Shown: positions 19,917 to 41,462 of the stretch, one piece after another
How positions within the stretch are numbered: position 1 is the first letter of the stretch
Layout: each line of letters begins with the position of its first letter
Assembly (NCBI GenBank): GCA_030407005.1
Contig: JAUDYN010000003.1
Coordinates: 1,426,001 to 1,490,000 of the forward strand
DNA length: 64,000 nucleotides
From: Desarmillaria ectypa
Taxonomy: Eukaryota; Basidiomycota; Agaricomycetes; Agaricales; Physalacriaceae
Reading direction: 5' to 3'
Made by a program: the position numbers and the translations under genes
The notes under the pieces: model-generated
Seen by the model: the letters and a program-made list of their open reading frames with translations, nothing else
The model's database searches: none
What the model was told of the DNA's origin: nothing

Positions 19917-22054
19917 ATGGCATCTCTAGTTCAAGTGCTGCCCGATCGACCAGTCTTGGAAAGCATGAAACGTGCTGACCTTCAGAAATTGTGCAAGGTG
20001 CGAATCCCTATTCCTTTCACTTGTGGCGTGCAAGGACTCATTGCCATCAGGAATACGGCGTGCGGGCGAATCTCAAGTCTGAAGAAATTATTGATCTCCT
20101 CCTTGAAACTAGGTGCGTAGGATTACTTTACCGGCTCTCTGGCCTGCTCAGCTGTTCTTAGAAAGCCCAATATTCGGACCGCCAACCCGGCCCAACGGAC
20201 CGTATCTACCAGACAGTCAAACCGCACTACGGAACGCCTCAGTTCAGTCATTATTCATGATCACACTGAACAAGACGAGGATGGGCGAGAGACTTCCGAA
20301 ACCGGGGCAAGGAATAGCTGGAAACAGGCAGAAACTGAACCGGTTGCTCCTGTTCAGCTGCCTCCTCCTCCACGAACTCGCAAAGCCAAAGAAACTCAAT
20401 CGAAGTTAGGGGTAGGGAGGCCCGTGGCTGCTGGGGGAAGCGGTGCGCGAGCTGTCACAAAATCCGTGAACATCGTCAATGGAAAGCGAGGGAAAAGCAG
20501 GAGCGTGAAACCCCAGGCCACAATACACGAAGGTGTGCATTCTTTCATTGCCACTCTATTCTTCTAATCCATGAATGTCAGAACCCGAGCCAACAGAACA
20601 GCGGCCTCTCAATGATGATCATCTCCGTCAGCAGTATATATCTTCTGTATTAACGAAGAACACCCATGTAGCAGACAATGAACAACCAGCTGCGGGACCA
20701 TCTCAACCCCGAGCTTCCAGTTTCGACCAAGAAGATTCATGGCAACCGACAGGCATGACCTTTGACCAACGTGTGGCAGACGCAGTGAGTGACTGAGCAA
20801 GCTTCTTATTTTTGTCATTCTCAGCGGCGCCCTAGATTAATCCTCTGTTACGGCAAGTTCAGGCAATGAGGAAGGAGCTCGATCAAATGAATGCTCTCAA
20901 AGCCGAAGTAGCGCAATTAAAGGCCCAAGTAGCCACCATATCGCCTTTGCAATCGAAGGTTGACTCCTTGACCGTCGAAGTAAATGATTTACGAAGTCGC
21001 AGTGCCGCGACCGAGGGCCTTAGTGCTGATGTATTGGAGATGAAGAATACCGTGACCAATATGTCCTCCGCACAGGTCAAATCAAATCTCAACAACACCA
21101 GGTAAGCATTGTCAAATAACCATGACCTTTGTATGTTGATATGTTACCAGTCGACAACCAGTATCTTCCAACGACCGTCCTTTATCAGATAGCACATCAT
21201 CTTTACCTCACCCGGGAATAGCTCCAAGCCTCCTTGGGAAACGGCATCGGGACTCGACCCTGAGCGACATCACAGGAGTAATTGAAGAGGGAGACGAAGA
21301 CAATTTCTCTGACTCAATCCTAGCACGACAGGTCACCAGGCCGAATAGAAAACGGGCCCGCATGATATCGCAGGCAGATGCGGAACGCGAGGAGTCGTCG
21401 GAGCCGGAAGTCAGTGAACCAAAAACCCCTCCCAACAACAGACAAACGCAGTCTGGTAGTCTGGGTTTTCATTTTAATGGACCTGAGGCGCCCGAAGAAT
21501 ATGTTGACCCTCCACCCCCAACAAATCACTTACCTGCATTCTATGCCCCTTCCCCTTCACCAAGACAAGGCAGTGCAGAGAATCCTCCGGAGAACCAACA
21601 CCCATTCAACTTCACATTTTCTGTGCCTGTTCCTCCGACTCCAAACCCGACGTTTTCAATGCCTTTCGCGTATCCTGATCCCCCCCAATCACCGACGCCT
21701 GCCGGCCACGGACAAATTAATATCCAGGGACATTCAAATATGTTCCAGTCACTGGGACTTCCGCCTCCAATACGACCGCGTTCTAGACTTCAAGGCGTAT
21801 CCAACCCAGTACAATCTCGCGAAGGTTCTGCTGGGTTAGGTGCGTTCCTTAACCAGACGGCCCTTGGCCCCGACACCGAGCAGGATGATAGCCCACCTGA
21901 GCCCTTTGATGTTGATCATGACGACGACGACGAGAGTCCGACTGCAAAGCGCACTATGTATGGGACTGAATTGGAGACCGATACCCGATTTGGTGATTTT
22001 GGTTTAGAGGGTGTTGCGAGTGGTGGTTTTTGGGCCCCGCCGAAATTCGGATAA
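19917..22054 (+). CDS. SAP-motif / coiled-coil protein, basidiomycete-type orphan
   Basis: No named family recognised. The start at 19917 is followed by a SAP-like DNA-binding helix pair near residues 15-45: MKRADLQKLCK, spliced to EYGVRANLKSEEIIDLLLET. A basic, Pro-rich region follows (PPPPRTRKAKE, VNGKRGKSRSVK), then a coiled coil (MRKELDQMNALKAEVAQLKA and SPLQSKVDSLTVEVNDL). The C-terminal half is Pro/Ser-rich with nuclear-type basic patches (RPNRKRARM), an acidic run (DHDDDDESP) and a terminal GGFWAPPKFG. Four or five short introns are inferred. The stop is at 22052-22054. The combination suggests a chromatin- or DNA-associated dimeric protein, but this is inference. It shares a 164-bp divergent promoter with the CYB2-type gene. 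Confidence 0.68.
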
Positions 22055-22259
22055 ACGTACACGTGCTATTACAGCTTTAAGTACATATGCCATGATGTGG
22101 CTATTTGTGGGACGCGCATCTCCGGAGTATATTAATTGTGCTCTGGTGTGTACATATCTTCTTGAATTGTTGTAAAGTCAGGTATTTAAATAGTCATCTA
22201 GTGGAAGCATCATCAGTAGCGGTATTCATTGATTTCGCCGTCTAATTCTTTGCGATGGT

Positions 22260-23857
<1,598 letters not shown>

Positions 23858-24397
23858 CTAGAGAATGGGAAAGAAGGTGAATACCAGTATTATTCAAGGG
23901 TAATAATTGCCACCATATAAGTATGTTGAGTGCATCACCATTCCTATGATTGATGATGGGTTGTACTGAGGGTAAATACGGGTAGAAACCGGCGGTGTGA
24001 CCACAATGGGACGACGAGTCAAGTTGTCATCAGGCGCGCGCTACCTTTAACGGGCATACGGCCATTGATACTGACGAATAAGGATAGCATAGGCGGTGGA
24101 CCCGGAGACATCACAGATTGCCATCTGTACTACGGTTACATTTACTGGCCACGGCTGTTTCATCGATGCCCTTTGATACACTGCACTGTCGTTTCCTAGT
24201 GGAAATGCTGGGTTGCAGTAAACAGGAACGGAGGGCCGCCTCGTAGTAATGCTCGAGAGCTTAGATGATCAAGTTACAGCATCTTATTTTCACAACCGCA
24301 TCATGGAGAGCGCTTTGAAGTTTGTATTATTATTAGAGCATCGCGCGGCAAGAGGTGATTGTGCGTGTTTATTTTGGTGGCCGAAGTGATCCCGCTT

Positions 24398-24461
24398 GCT
24401 GATTGGTTATTTCAAATCTGTGTTGTCTTTCTGCCTATGAAGGGGAGACTAGCTGATTGGT
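24398..24461. promoter_or_regulatory. Pair of identical inverted CCAAT elements
   Basis: The 10-mer GCTGATTGGT occurs at 24398-24407 and again at 24452-24461, 54 bp apart start to start. ATTGG is the reverse of CCAAT, the binding core of the HAP/NF-Y complex. The sites are about 600-660 bp upstream of the MAP kinase start and about 700-760 bp upstream of the cupredoxin gene. Which gene they serve is unknown. Confidence 0.4.
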
Positions 24462-25056
24462 CTTCACGACTTGGTAGAGTCCATGGCGGCATTGCATTGC
24501 ACTGATCTGGGGAGGACACTGAGACAAACTGGGGATTCCTCCTTGCACACAACGGTACAACAAAATTAAAAGTTCGTACCCATTCTGGTTTCTATTAAAT
24601 CAAGAACTGACGAAGGGTGTGGATAGTGGCTTGATCAGTGCGACTTTTACTAGAACACGTACACGCCTTGCTTCAGAAATTTTTCACATCAAAATTTCCA
24701 AAGTTGTCTCCGAGATAGCCGCGCTGGATGATGTATTCACCTTTTTTTACTCGTATGCCCATTGCAAATCCAGGGACGCATGGTGCGTGTTTTCAGCCTG
24801 AAAGCCCCTCACAATTACAGGGGTATTCCGTTGGGATATGATAATCCCTCTGCGATCCAGTTGCCTGGTACTATCTTAGGGTGCGACATTAATGCCATCA
24901 CCTCCACTCCGCGTGGTTGTTCGACAGGAGTGAGAATTTTTCAGTCCTCAAACGAGGCACTATATACACAATCGGGTAGCCATTCATGCCATCAAATATC
25001 AGTTTCCGCCTTTTTGGGTCCACTACGATGAAAATGGCTCAATTCCCAGGACCTAG

Positions 25057-25064
25057 TATATAAG
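25057..25064 (+). promoter_or_regulatory. TATA box of the cupredoxin gene
   Basis: TATATAAG lies 98-105 bp upstream of the ATG at 25162 and is followed by a long CT-rich stretch (about 25065-25155). Position and sequence fit a core promoter with a transcription start about 30 bp downstream. Confidence 0.65.
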
Positions 25065-25161
25065 CCGTCTTTCTTGTTTTTGTTTCTACCTTTCCCCCAC
25101 ATTCTTTCACATTCATCTCCCTATCCCTCTTTCGCTTTGATCCTTTGAACAGTCGCTAGCG

Positions 25162-26849
25162 ATGTTCTTCCTTTCTTTAGGCTTAGCACTGGTGCATTCT
25201 CTATCCGTTTCTGCTACTGTGTATGATGTTCAGGTCGGCGGAGCTGACGGAAAGTTGGTTTATGTCCCGGAAGCCATCGTACGCCTATCTATCTTAATGA
25301 AGACTTCAGCTCAAAGTCTTTGTTACAGTCCGCCCAACCAGGCGACCAAGTCGTGTTTCATTTTAACCCAAAGAATCATACAGTCACCCAGTCATCATTT
25401 GCGTAAGTGCCGCCCTCTTTTCAAATCACAGTAGTCTTATTATATATACCACACAGCGATCCTTGTGGTCCTAAGGAAGGCGGTCTTGATTCTGGTTTGT
25501 ACGTTCTTCACTGGCCCTGTTGCTTTTCATTTCCTGAACTACTGTTAGTATGCCAGTCGCTGCCAATACCACTGACAGTCTTCCGACGTGGACAATGACT
25601 GTGAATGATGTACGTACAGTACAATAATGGACCCATTTCTACGCCATTGATTCCTGATCCTAGACTCAACCTATATGGGTGTACTGCAAGCAAGGATCAA
25701 AGACACCTGCGAGTCATTGTGGCCAGGGGATGGTCTTCGCTGTTAATTGTGGTCTTGATGGTGCCCCCAACTCTTTTTCCAATTTCAAGAATGCTGCATT
25801 AGGCGTTGGTGCTAGTCTGAGTGCGGCAGCGGCTTCCTCTACAGCGGCTTCTTCCGGAGCCGCCGCATATGGCAGTGTCACCATCCCCCCTGCAGCCGAA
25901 CCGACGTTGGTGACCGAAACTATCACCTTGCAGTCATCGATATGGACAACAACGTACTCGTCGTATCCGGGTGCGCCTGCAGCCACTCCCGCTTCTCCGG
26001 AGGGCAATGTTATCAAGGTAAAACAACTTATGTGCTCTATGTAGCAGAGCTAACAGACCTGCAGGTGGCTGTTGGTGGATCTAACCAGTTGGTGTTCGAT
26101 CCTCCGAGAATTTCTGCTCAACCTCGCGATATTATCACGTTCGAATTGTAAGTTCCATCATTTCTGAGTTGTTTCTGCGGCTTCAATTGTCTATGTAGCC
26201 AGTCAAAAAATCACACTGTGACTCAGTCTTCCTTCGAGTGAGTCATCCATTCATCCATTCATCTATAATGATCATTCATCCATCGTCTCGTTAGTGACCC
26301 TTGTCGCCAACTCAATGCCAATGGAACGATCGGATTCGATTCGGGTTTGTAAGTGTTCCGTCTCCTCTCTCAATAGCCCTTACATTTAAGACGCTCCTAG
26401 CCACAACGTCGCTGGCAGTACAAATCTTCCGACATTCAATATCACGGTGAACGACACAGCACCTATCTGGGTTTACGTGGGTTTATCTCTCGTCTGATAT
26501 TTACATGTTCTAAAAGTCGGCTTTCTTCCTAGTGCCGTCAGAAGACTCCCACGAGCCACTGTGGGGCTGGAATGGTTTTGTGCGTCCGATGGTTTCCCTC
26601 TTCCTGATGATAAGATGATTCAACATCTACTCATTCAGCGCGATCAATTCAAACGAACAGTCGGCGCGAAACTTTAGCGCGTTCCAGAACCTTGCTAAGC
26701 AGCTCAACGGCACAGTGTCTACGAGTTCAAGTAGTAGCAGTGCTGCGGGAGAGTCCCAGACCAGTGCGCCAGCTAGTGGCGCTCTCTCCGTCGGCGTGAA
26801 CGGTGCCATGCTCACAGTAGTCGCTGCCTTTGTTGCATTCTTTGTTTGA
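25162..26849 (+). CDS. Secreted GPI-anchored protein with two cupredoxin domains
   Basis: Extracellular Ser-rich protein. The start at 25162 has a signal peptide (MFFLSLGLALVHSLSVSATV). Each cupredoxin domain keeps a full set of type-1 copper ligands. Domain 1 has NHTVTQSSF with the first His, then IWVYCKQGSK, SHCGQGMVFAVN (Cys, His, Met). Domain 2 repeats this with NHTVTQSSF, IWVYCRQ and SHCGAGMVFAIN. An Ala/Ser/Thr-rich linker joins them. The C-terminus has a Ser run and a hydrophobic tail (GAMLTVVAAFVAFFV) typical of GPI addition. There are about ten short introns; one near 26240-26291 contains repeated CATCCATT. The stop is at 26847-26849. Similar proteins occur in mushroom and pathogen secretomes; copper binding or electron transfer is inferred. 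Confidence 0.82.
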
Positions 26850-27121
26850 GCTAATACGGAGTTTTTTTTACATTGACATGACTATTCCCTTCCTCCCTTC
26901 TTTTGAACGTCTTGCGCTTAATGCACATGGTCGAAGGACATTCTTTCACAGTATACCAGAGCGGACCTTCTCTACATTCGTCGACGTCGATTTTATCTTG
27001 GGTACCTACTAGATGTTGATACCAAAATTCTGGAAATTAATTAGGTGCTGTTTTTCAGCACAGAAAAACCAAGGATAGCATTATAAGATAATAAAAAACT
27101 ATGATACAAGATACCAACACA

Positions 27122-28901
<1,780 letters not shown>

Positions 28902-29114
28902 AGCCGGTGTAGAGGGCAAGTAAGGTGTTGAGTACGACGTTCAATACGACGACCAAGCCCAAACAACGGTCCGGTTCCAAAAAATTTCGGCAGGCACTTT
29001 CGGCACGGAAATAGCCGCAAAAACAAACTTTATTTGTCCACCTGTACAGTCGACAATTTTGCATACAGGAAGCTCACAAGTTCGCCAACGACCACCAAGA
29101 CACGACTCGCAAAA

Positions 29115-29701
29115 ATGGTCAGTATAGCTTGGTACCGCTTTGCTGAGTTATCTTCTCAGTAGGCTCACACCTTGCTTTTCTCTCTGTATAGCCCAAGGCC
29201 GCCCCCGGAAAAGTCGCCACCAAGCACAAATTCGTTGTCGACTACTCCAAGCCTGCGGCTGATGGAGTTTTCGACGGTGCCGATTTCGAAAAGTTCCTGC
29301 ACGACCGTATCAAGGTCGAGGGCAAGGCTGGTCAGCTCGGTGAAAACGTTAAGATCACCAGAGATAGTGAGTATGCAACTCCGTCGCCGTCTCCCCGCTA
29401 AATTTTGCTATATAGGTAACACCAAAATCACTGTGACCTCCAACATCCCATTCTCAAAACGGTACCTCAAATACCTTACTAAGAAGTTCTTGAAGAAGAA
29501 CAGCTTGAGAGATTGGATTCGGTAAGTCCGTTTGTCAGCCTATTCTTCCTTTCTAACCACAGTCTCTAGCGTTGTCGCATCGTCGAAGGACAACTACCAA
29601 CTGCGCTTCTACAACATCCAGTATGTTCTATTTTTCATTCGTCGTTGCCATCGACTTACGCTTCTTCAGCACTGGAGACGATGAGGAGGATGAGGAGTAG
29701 A
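29115..29701 (+). CDS. RPL22: 60S ribosomal protein eL22
   Basis: Large-subunit ribosomal protein of about 120 residues. The ATG at 29115 forms a one-codon coding exon, followed at once by an intron (GTCAGTATAG...TGTATAG). The protein then reads [40 protein letters not shown] and [20 protein letters not shown]. It continues [19 protein letters not shown] and [18 protein letters not shown], with an acidic end typical of eL22. Four introns are inferred. TAG is at 29699-29701. Confidence 0.95.
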
Positions 29702-29848
29702 CACTGGAACCCTTCATTGCATTTCTGTCTGCCTGGTAGCCACCTACGCCACCTACCACGCTTTGTCTTCCATCAATAAAACATATAAAGTGCTAGATAT
29801 TCAGACTTCGAGTATAATAATAACTGATCAAAAGAAAAGGCTAATAAA

Positions 29849-32800
29849 TTACACAACCATAGAGATGGAGAGTTCATTCTCGTCTTCTACTTTGACTTTA
29901 CCCAGTACCGACAGTGCCATCTCGTTCCAAAGAATCTGGCTCTCATTGAGCACCTTGCCTCGCAGCTGTTGTGACAAAATGGCAGCCAATTGAGTCCGCA
30001 GATGCTTCAAAGCAATATTTGTCTTCGGTGCGACACGGAGCTTGATTTTTCGATCGATAGAGAATGTATCTGATATGAGCTGTGTGGGAGAATTAGTCAG
30101 CCCTAACATCTGTTGACATGTCTGGATTCATCACCTTTGCTTCAGATTCTCCGCATAACAATAAAATAGCCAGGTCATCGACGGGTGTAGTCTCCCATGC
30201 GTACAGCTTCTTTGAATGCCTGACCAAACCATGAGCGACAGCTGAAATGAAGAGATGTAGCACATACATTAGCGTAAAATAAGCAAGATGGTTAGCTCCT
30301 AGATCGCCAGGCTTCCGACCGAAATTGACAGAAGAAGGATGGAAAGCGGCTAGCTGATTATTTGATATCGTTCGCATCTCATTCGTAGTGGAATCGACCG
30401 CCAATATTTTTGGATAGAGGCCAGCGACCAGAGCAGCATTGAAGAGTGCTGTATTGTTGGAATTACTGTCAAGTTCAGGCGGAATCGTGATGAAACGCGT
30501 CCGATTTCGACTATAACGCACCCTATACAGGATAAGGATGAATGGGTAACGTAATATATGAGAATTATATACCGGCTAAGTTCTCGAACGAAGTTCCTGT
30601 CGACTTGGATGAAGGAAGAGTCAATCAGATACCTGCATGATGTTCATGATTTCTGCGCGCGCTATGAGCAAAGAAGGAATGACTGACCCTAGAAACTGCT
30701 GACGGAGCTCCTCGATCTGCTGTAAATTCTAGGTAACAATCAGCACCGTGTTGTCAATGTTAACCCAGGAGGACGCACTTGATGGCTCAAGAAATTGACT
30801 CGACAGAAATTTCTCGCCACTCCTGGGTTCCCACAAGCTCTCCGCCAACTTGAGAATGCGTTATGTATGGTTAGGAAATCAGAATTGTCTAAAGAGAGCG
30901 TGAGAAGGAAGAACTCTAAACAGGCCACTCCTACGTACCAACTTTGAAGGTAGCTTTCGCGCGATCAGCCTCTTGCTCAAGTCCCATCGGCGTAATAAAA
31001 GGAGATTTGGAGTTCAGAGCCGCCGCAATGGTGAGGGCAGGATCTAGGCAATGCAGAAGAGTTGCTAATAGTAAAAATTTCCCAAGGTGGACATCCGTCG
31101 GCAGCTTGCTCAACAACCGGCCCATGGGCGTAATTTCCTCTGAGGTCGTCAACGCGCGTACCTAAGCGAATTCGTTTTCAAAGACCACGAGAAAAACTAA
31201 GTGGTAACTGACCTCCACGAGCATTGAGATGGCGCGTTGAACGTTGATAGACGCAGGGGGATCCAATGCTCGAGAGAGAACGTCTTCAATCGAAGTCCCG
31301 AGATTCACCTTCATGATCTTTATCCGAAGGGCCAAGTCCGACAAACTTAGTCTCATCATCTCTGGAAGAGGATGATCGACCATCTAGTTGAAAACCTGGG
31401 CAAAGGGAAGGAGACAAAGAATAGGATCAAGTCTTTACCTGAGTATCATGACGAACTTTGGTGAAGAGGTGGAAGCACAATCCACTTTGCACGCGGCCTG
31501 CCCGACCACGCCGTTGTGATGCATTGCTCCTGGCGATGAAGGTTTCCACAAGCCTACTAATCTGACGCTTTTCATCGAATCTGATGTTTATGTAAGGACT
31601 TGCTTAGGATGAATAACAATGGTAATACCTCATCTCTCTGTGCTTCCCGGTGTCTATGACACACGTTATGTCGGGGATTGTAATGCCAGTTTCCGCGATG
31701 TTAGTGGCTGAAAAATGATGATTTACATTCTCAGGAAAGGAGTGGATGCTCACCAATGACAATTTTCCGGACGCCCGACGGGGGAATATCAAAGACCGCG
31801 CCCTGGTTTTCACTGGAAAGCGTTGAATGCAAGGGATAGATCCGGAAGTCATCACTGCCGAAGTAAGGATGTTCTGTCAGTAAGTCGTTGAGGCGACGAA
31901 TCTCTCCAATCCCGGGCATGAAAATCAAGACAGCAGACGAGTAAGACATGTAAGCAGCCTCATGAAAGCATATCCGCTCGAGAAGACAAAGAATGAGATC
32001 ATAAGGAATAAGACGCTCGTCTAGAAGGTTGATAGTGTTCGCAGTGCTTGAAGAGTACTTCTTGCCAAGTTTTACGTTTTCATGAACAGCATCAGAATCG
32101 TTATCATCGTCTCCAGCCAAATCTTCTGACCAGTCGACACGATTCTTGCCACGGTAAAAAGTATCATGCACTGTGAGAATAAGCATCACAAAAAATGGAA
32201 GACAGAAATTGACTTACAACGTCGTGCGTACGGAGAATTCTCAGATATTGACCATTTGGTGAACTCAACCGCATCCTCAAGATAGTTGACCTCAACGGGA
32301 AACGTACGCCCTGGAACATGAAGTGTTGGACATCCTCCAAAGAATTGTGATAACTTCATAGCGTCAACAGTGGCAGACATCAATACAACTCTGTGACAAG
32401 CCCATCAGACTTTACGCGCAAACCACAAAGCAAATATTACCGGAGGTCGGATCGTTGTTGCAGTAGCGACTTAAGGACAATGAGCAGGAAGTCAGATTCG
32501 ATTGTACGTTCGTGAACCTGTAGCAAATTGTTGGTATTTCAGGTGGCAAAAAAGAAAGGAAGAGCTACCTCATCGATAATGATGTGCTAGAGTTTGTTCT
32601 TGTAAGAGCACCATCAGAGGCTAAAAGAAAGATGATTCTCACCGTTAGTTCGTCAAAAGCTGTGCCCTGTCCGCCTTGTCCGGTACCGCCTTCAAGCATT
32701 CGCAAAGCGATTCCGTTAGTAACAAACGCGAGGCGGGTGTTTCTAGTGGTGTTGCTTTCGAGACGGATAGAGTATCCCACAAGAGAATTCAAGGTGCCCA

Positions 32801-35378
32801 CAGCACCGGGTAGATCTCCTAATTCCCTAGAAACGCCTGAACAGGTTGTTAGTGAACACTGGCAGAGTATTTGAGCTAAGCTTCGTACGTTGAGCAAGCG
32901 ATATAGCTGATATACGTCTCGGCTCCGTGCAGTATATTTTGCATGGAGTACCTCGTGAAAGCTGATCCTCCAAGATGAATGCAGGAACCTGAGTGGATTT
33001 GCCGCTGGTTGAAGTCTTTAGTTATAGAAGGTAAGACTTGTAAGTGAGAACGCACCATCCGGTCTCACCACTGAGAACGAGGACTTGAGATCGATCCAGA
33101 GCCGCGATAATATCCTCGCGAAACCCAGCGATAGGGAGTGCATTCCGTTGAACCTAGGAGACCATTAGGATGCATTGAGGGAAGCAGCTGGAAGAATACG
33201 CCACCAGCATTTCTTGATATGATGGGCTGGATCTACGTTGGTTGAAGCTTGATTTGAGCTGCTCACTGACACCAGGACTAGCTCGCTCGCGTCCGGAAGA
33301 ATGTAGAGGGTCCGTATTGTCTATCAAAGGTCTTACCGCCTTACTAGCGATCTGGTGTTAATGGCTGAGATCAGGGGCAGTAGCACCAATGTAGAACGTA
33401 AGGGCAAACCTTGCTTGGTGCTTGCAATTTTGGTTCGACTATAGTTCTTAGTTTGCTCCAAATACGCCGATTAATGGAATCTTCCTCATCCTTTCTGGCC
33501 GTCTCGAGTTCATCCCAAAGATCTCGGAATACTGCGGGTAGCAAGCGAAAGAGGGTTTGACCAGCAACAGCAGAAGTTCCTGAGGCAAAGCCATCGGCGG
33601 GAGGGAAGGTGATAGCGTGGAGGGCCAGGGTGGAGACATATTGCTCCGCTTGGCATTCATCGTGACAAGCGACTGACTCCATTGACCACTCGTCAGTTTT
33701 TTTGCCCTGCCATCGAATATTGACGGCTGCCCTCTTAGCGCGACTGGCACCAGAAATGATGCTGAACGTGATGACGGCATAACGGTCAACTTTGGTGACA
33801 GTATCTGAGAGCAAGGATTTCGGAGTACGGCCCGACCAATGCCTGGGTAGAGGCATAGCTCTAACAGTGACAGTGGTTCCTTTGGTGGTCGTCTCTGATG
33901 TCGGAATCTCTTCGAGAAGGCCAAGTATACCCACACCCGTGTCTCCGTCATCTTCGTCAAATACATCGGACGCAACAGCAACAGGCGTCTGGAGACTTGG
34001 AGGAAATTTCTTCTCAGCTTGGAGAGGTGAAGAGATTTCGCCGCGGAGACGTGCATCAAGAGTGCTCATGGTGACCTTGTCTCGCTCGATGTGATATTCA
34101 ACGACGGCGGTCATTTCGTCGAAGAAATAGTTGCTCTTCAAAGCAGTCAGGCGACGCTTGATCTTGCTTATTTCGACGGCGTCCCGGCTACAAGGATTCA
34201 AAGCGTCGAGCCGTAACTTCAGACGGACATATTCTGCGTTGGCGTCTTCATTATCGAAATACACATCACCCTGTCCGTCTACCAAGGAAGCTCGACGAGC
34301 AGTGTCGTTGTCCCGATTCTCATAGCCGACAGAAGCGCGTGGGCCGTTGGACGGAACAAATATGGGCGCATTCACATCGAGCTTGGAAGATTGGGTGGGT
34401 GGCGAGATAGTAGGAGGGGTTGCTTGAAATTCCGCAGGTGTCCGAGGTGTTCGTGGAGTTTGGGGGGTCCTTGAAGATTTCCCTTTCTTTGGCGTCTGGG
34501 GACCGCGAAGCTCCACGAAATTGTCAGAACCTATAGAGTAGTGAGTCTTCGAACAATCCTCCAGGAAGATTCTGTAAACCGCACTTTTCTCAGCTAGCTC
34601 GTCCTCAGAGCAATGCAAATAGAGCTACAATAGTTGAGGCCAAATTTCTGCATATAAACAGGAAGCTCACCCAGTCGTAAGCCTCTTCTAGTTCAAACCC
34701 TGGTATGGCTTCGAGACATTCGATAACCCTTTCCTCAGAAAAACCGAGACGACGAAGAACACCGTAAGTAATAGCAAGTTTGGCAACTACCTTGTCTTCC
34801 GGTTCATCTATTTGTCGTTTCCCTGATTGTTATGAGTATCACGCTGCCCTGGAAAAGTGTCTTTCTACCTTCTGAAGACCTAGAATCCAGAGCGAGATCA
34901 AGAATACGTTCAACGAGAACGGGATTCAGCTCTAAGCTGGGAAGAGTTTTGGAATAACGTCTCTCCTGTTCTACGGCCTGCGATGACGAAATGAGGCAAG
35001 TCCGCTATTTGTATGCTGAGTGCCGGAATACCTTCAAAGTTCTGAAATTGGGGATGGTAAATACAACTATAGGGAACATTTGAACAAAGAGACGAACCTA
35101 ACCATATCTCTTTCTGTTTTTTCTTGGAGTCTATCAACAAGGTTCTGAAGCGACTGTTCTTCCACCTTCTCTGGGTCGAACTCGTCCGTTGGTTCCTTCT
35201 CGGACCCTCCCTTCCTGACAAGGTCCAGTGCTTCCGGCTGTTCTGGAGGTAATTCTTTGGCAGGTGGACTGTCTACAACTTCCTCTGATTCGACGACTTT
35301 CTCGACCTTCTTGGGGACGGAGGTCGTCGTAAAACCCCGGACGACGGGCTTCACCTGCGTCTTTTTCTTCTTGGCCAT
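29849..35378 (-). CDS. DEAH-box RNA helicase, DHX29-like
   Basis: Large SF2 helicase; animal DHX29 helps 48S scanning through structured 5'UTRs. The start at 35378 gives [11 protein letters not shown], then an acidic N-terminal part. A central region has the domain arrangement of DHX29/Ucp12 ([33 protein letters not shown] dsRBD-like segment). The helicase core has P-loop [15 protein letters not shown] across an intron, box [16 protein letters not shown] (DEVH) and [17 protein letters not shown]. It continues with [42 protein letters not shown] and [22 protein letters not shown]2 ([20 protein letters not shown]) and an OB-fold region follow, ending [10 protein letters not shown] with stop at 29849-29851. 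Many introns are present. The DHX29 label rests on the long N-terminal extension and core similarity. Confidence 0.82.
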
Positions 35379-35823
35379 CCCGGATAGACCAAAAAAGGGG
35401 GGAAATAGTGGTTATTAGAGGTCGTTCCCGTTGCGACCCGGATTATCGTGAGTAGGTGAACGCAGATGTGCCTGTCGGGAACGTCCTACGCGTAAAAGAG
35501 AGAGTGTTGGGTGTCCTATATTCCACAGAAGTCGAGATGAGTTGCAACGAAATTCGGATAAGCATGAGAATTATCAAGATTGTCCTTGAGCATTTACGTG
35601 CAGGTCAGTGGTGTAAGAGTCACCACCAGTCACACTCCCGGAAACTCCGCTTCGGAATCATTTTTTCTCCGTCGCCGGTCAATTAAAGACGTTCCTCTAT
35701 TATACAGTAAAGATAAACTAGAAAGTGCCGAGATAGTCTACAATGGATACGAAGATGAAGATAAGAGAGAACAGTAGGACCAATGTACGACATAGTACGC
35801 ATGTTATCCAATGCCTGATGGCA
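35379..35823. other. Intergenic: DHX29-like promoter and INO80 3' region
   Basis: About 445 bases between two genes on the minus strand. Short open frames on the plus strand (35456-35777) show no domain. I see no RNA gene or repeat. Confidence 0.5.

Positions 35824-41462
<5,639 letters not shown>

Noticed and set aside
26235..26291. CATCCATT repeats in a cupredoxin-gene intron
   Set aside because: A short microsatellite in an intron with normal splice signals; no sign of a functional element.
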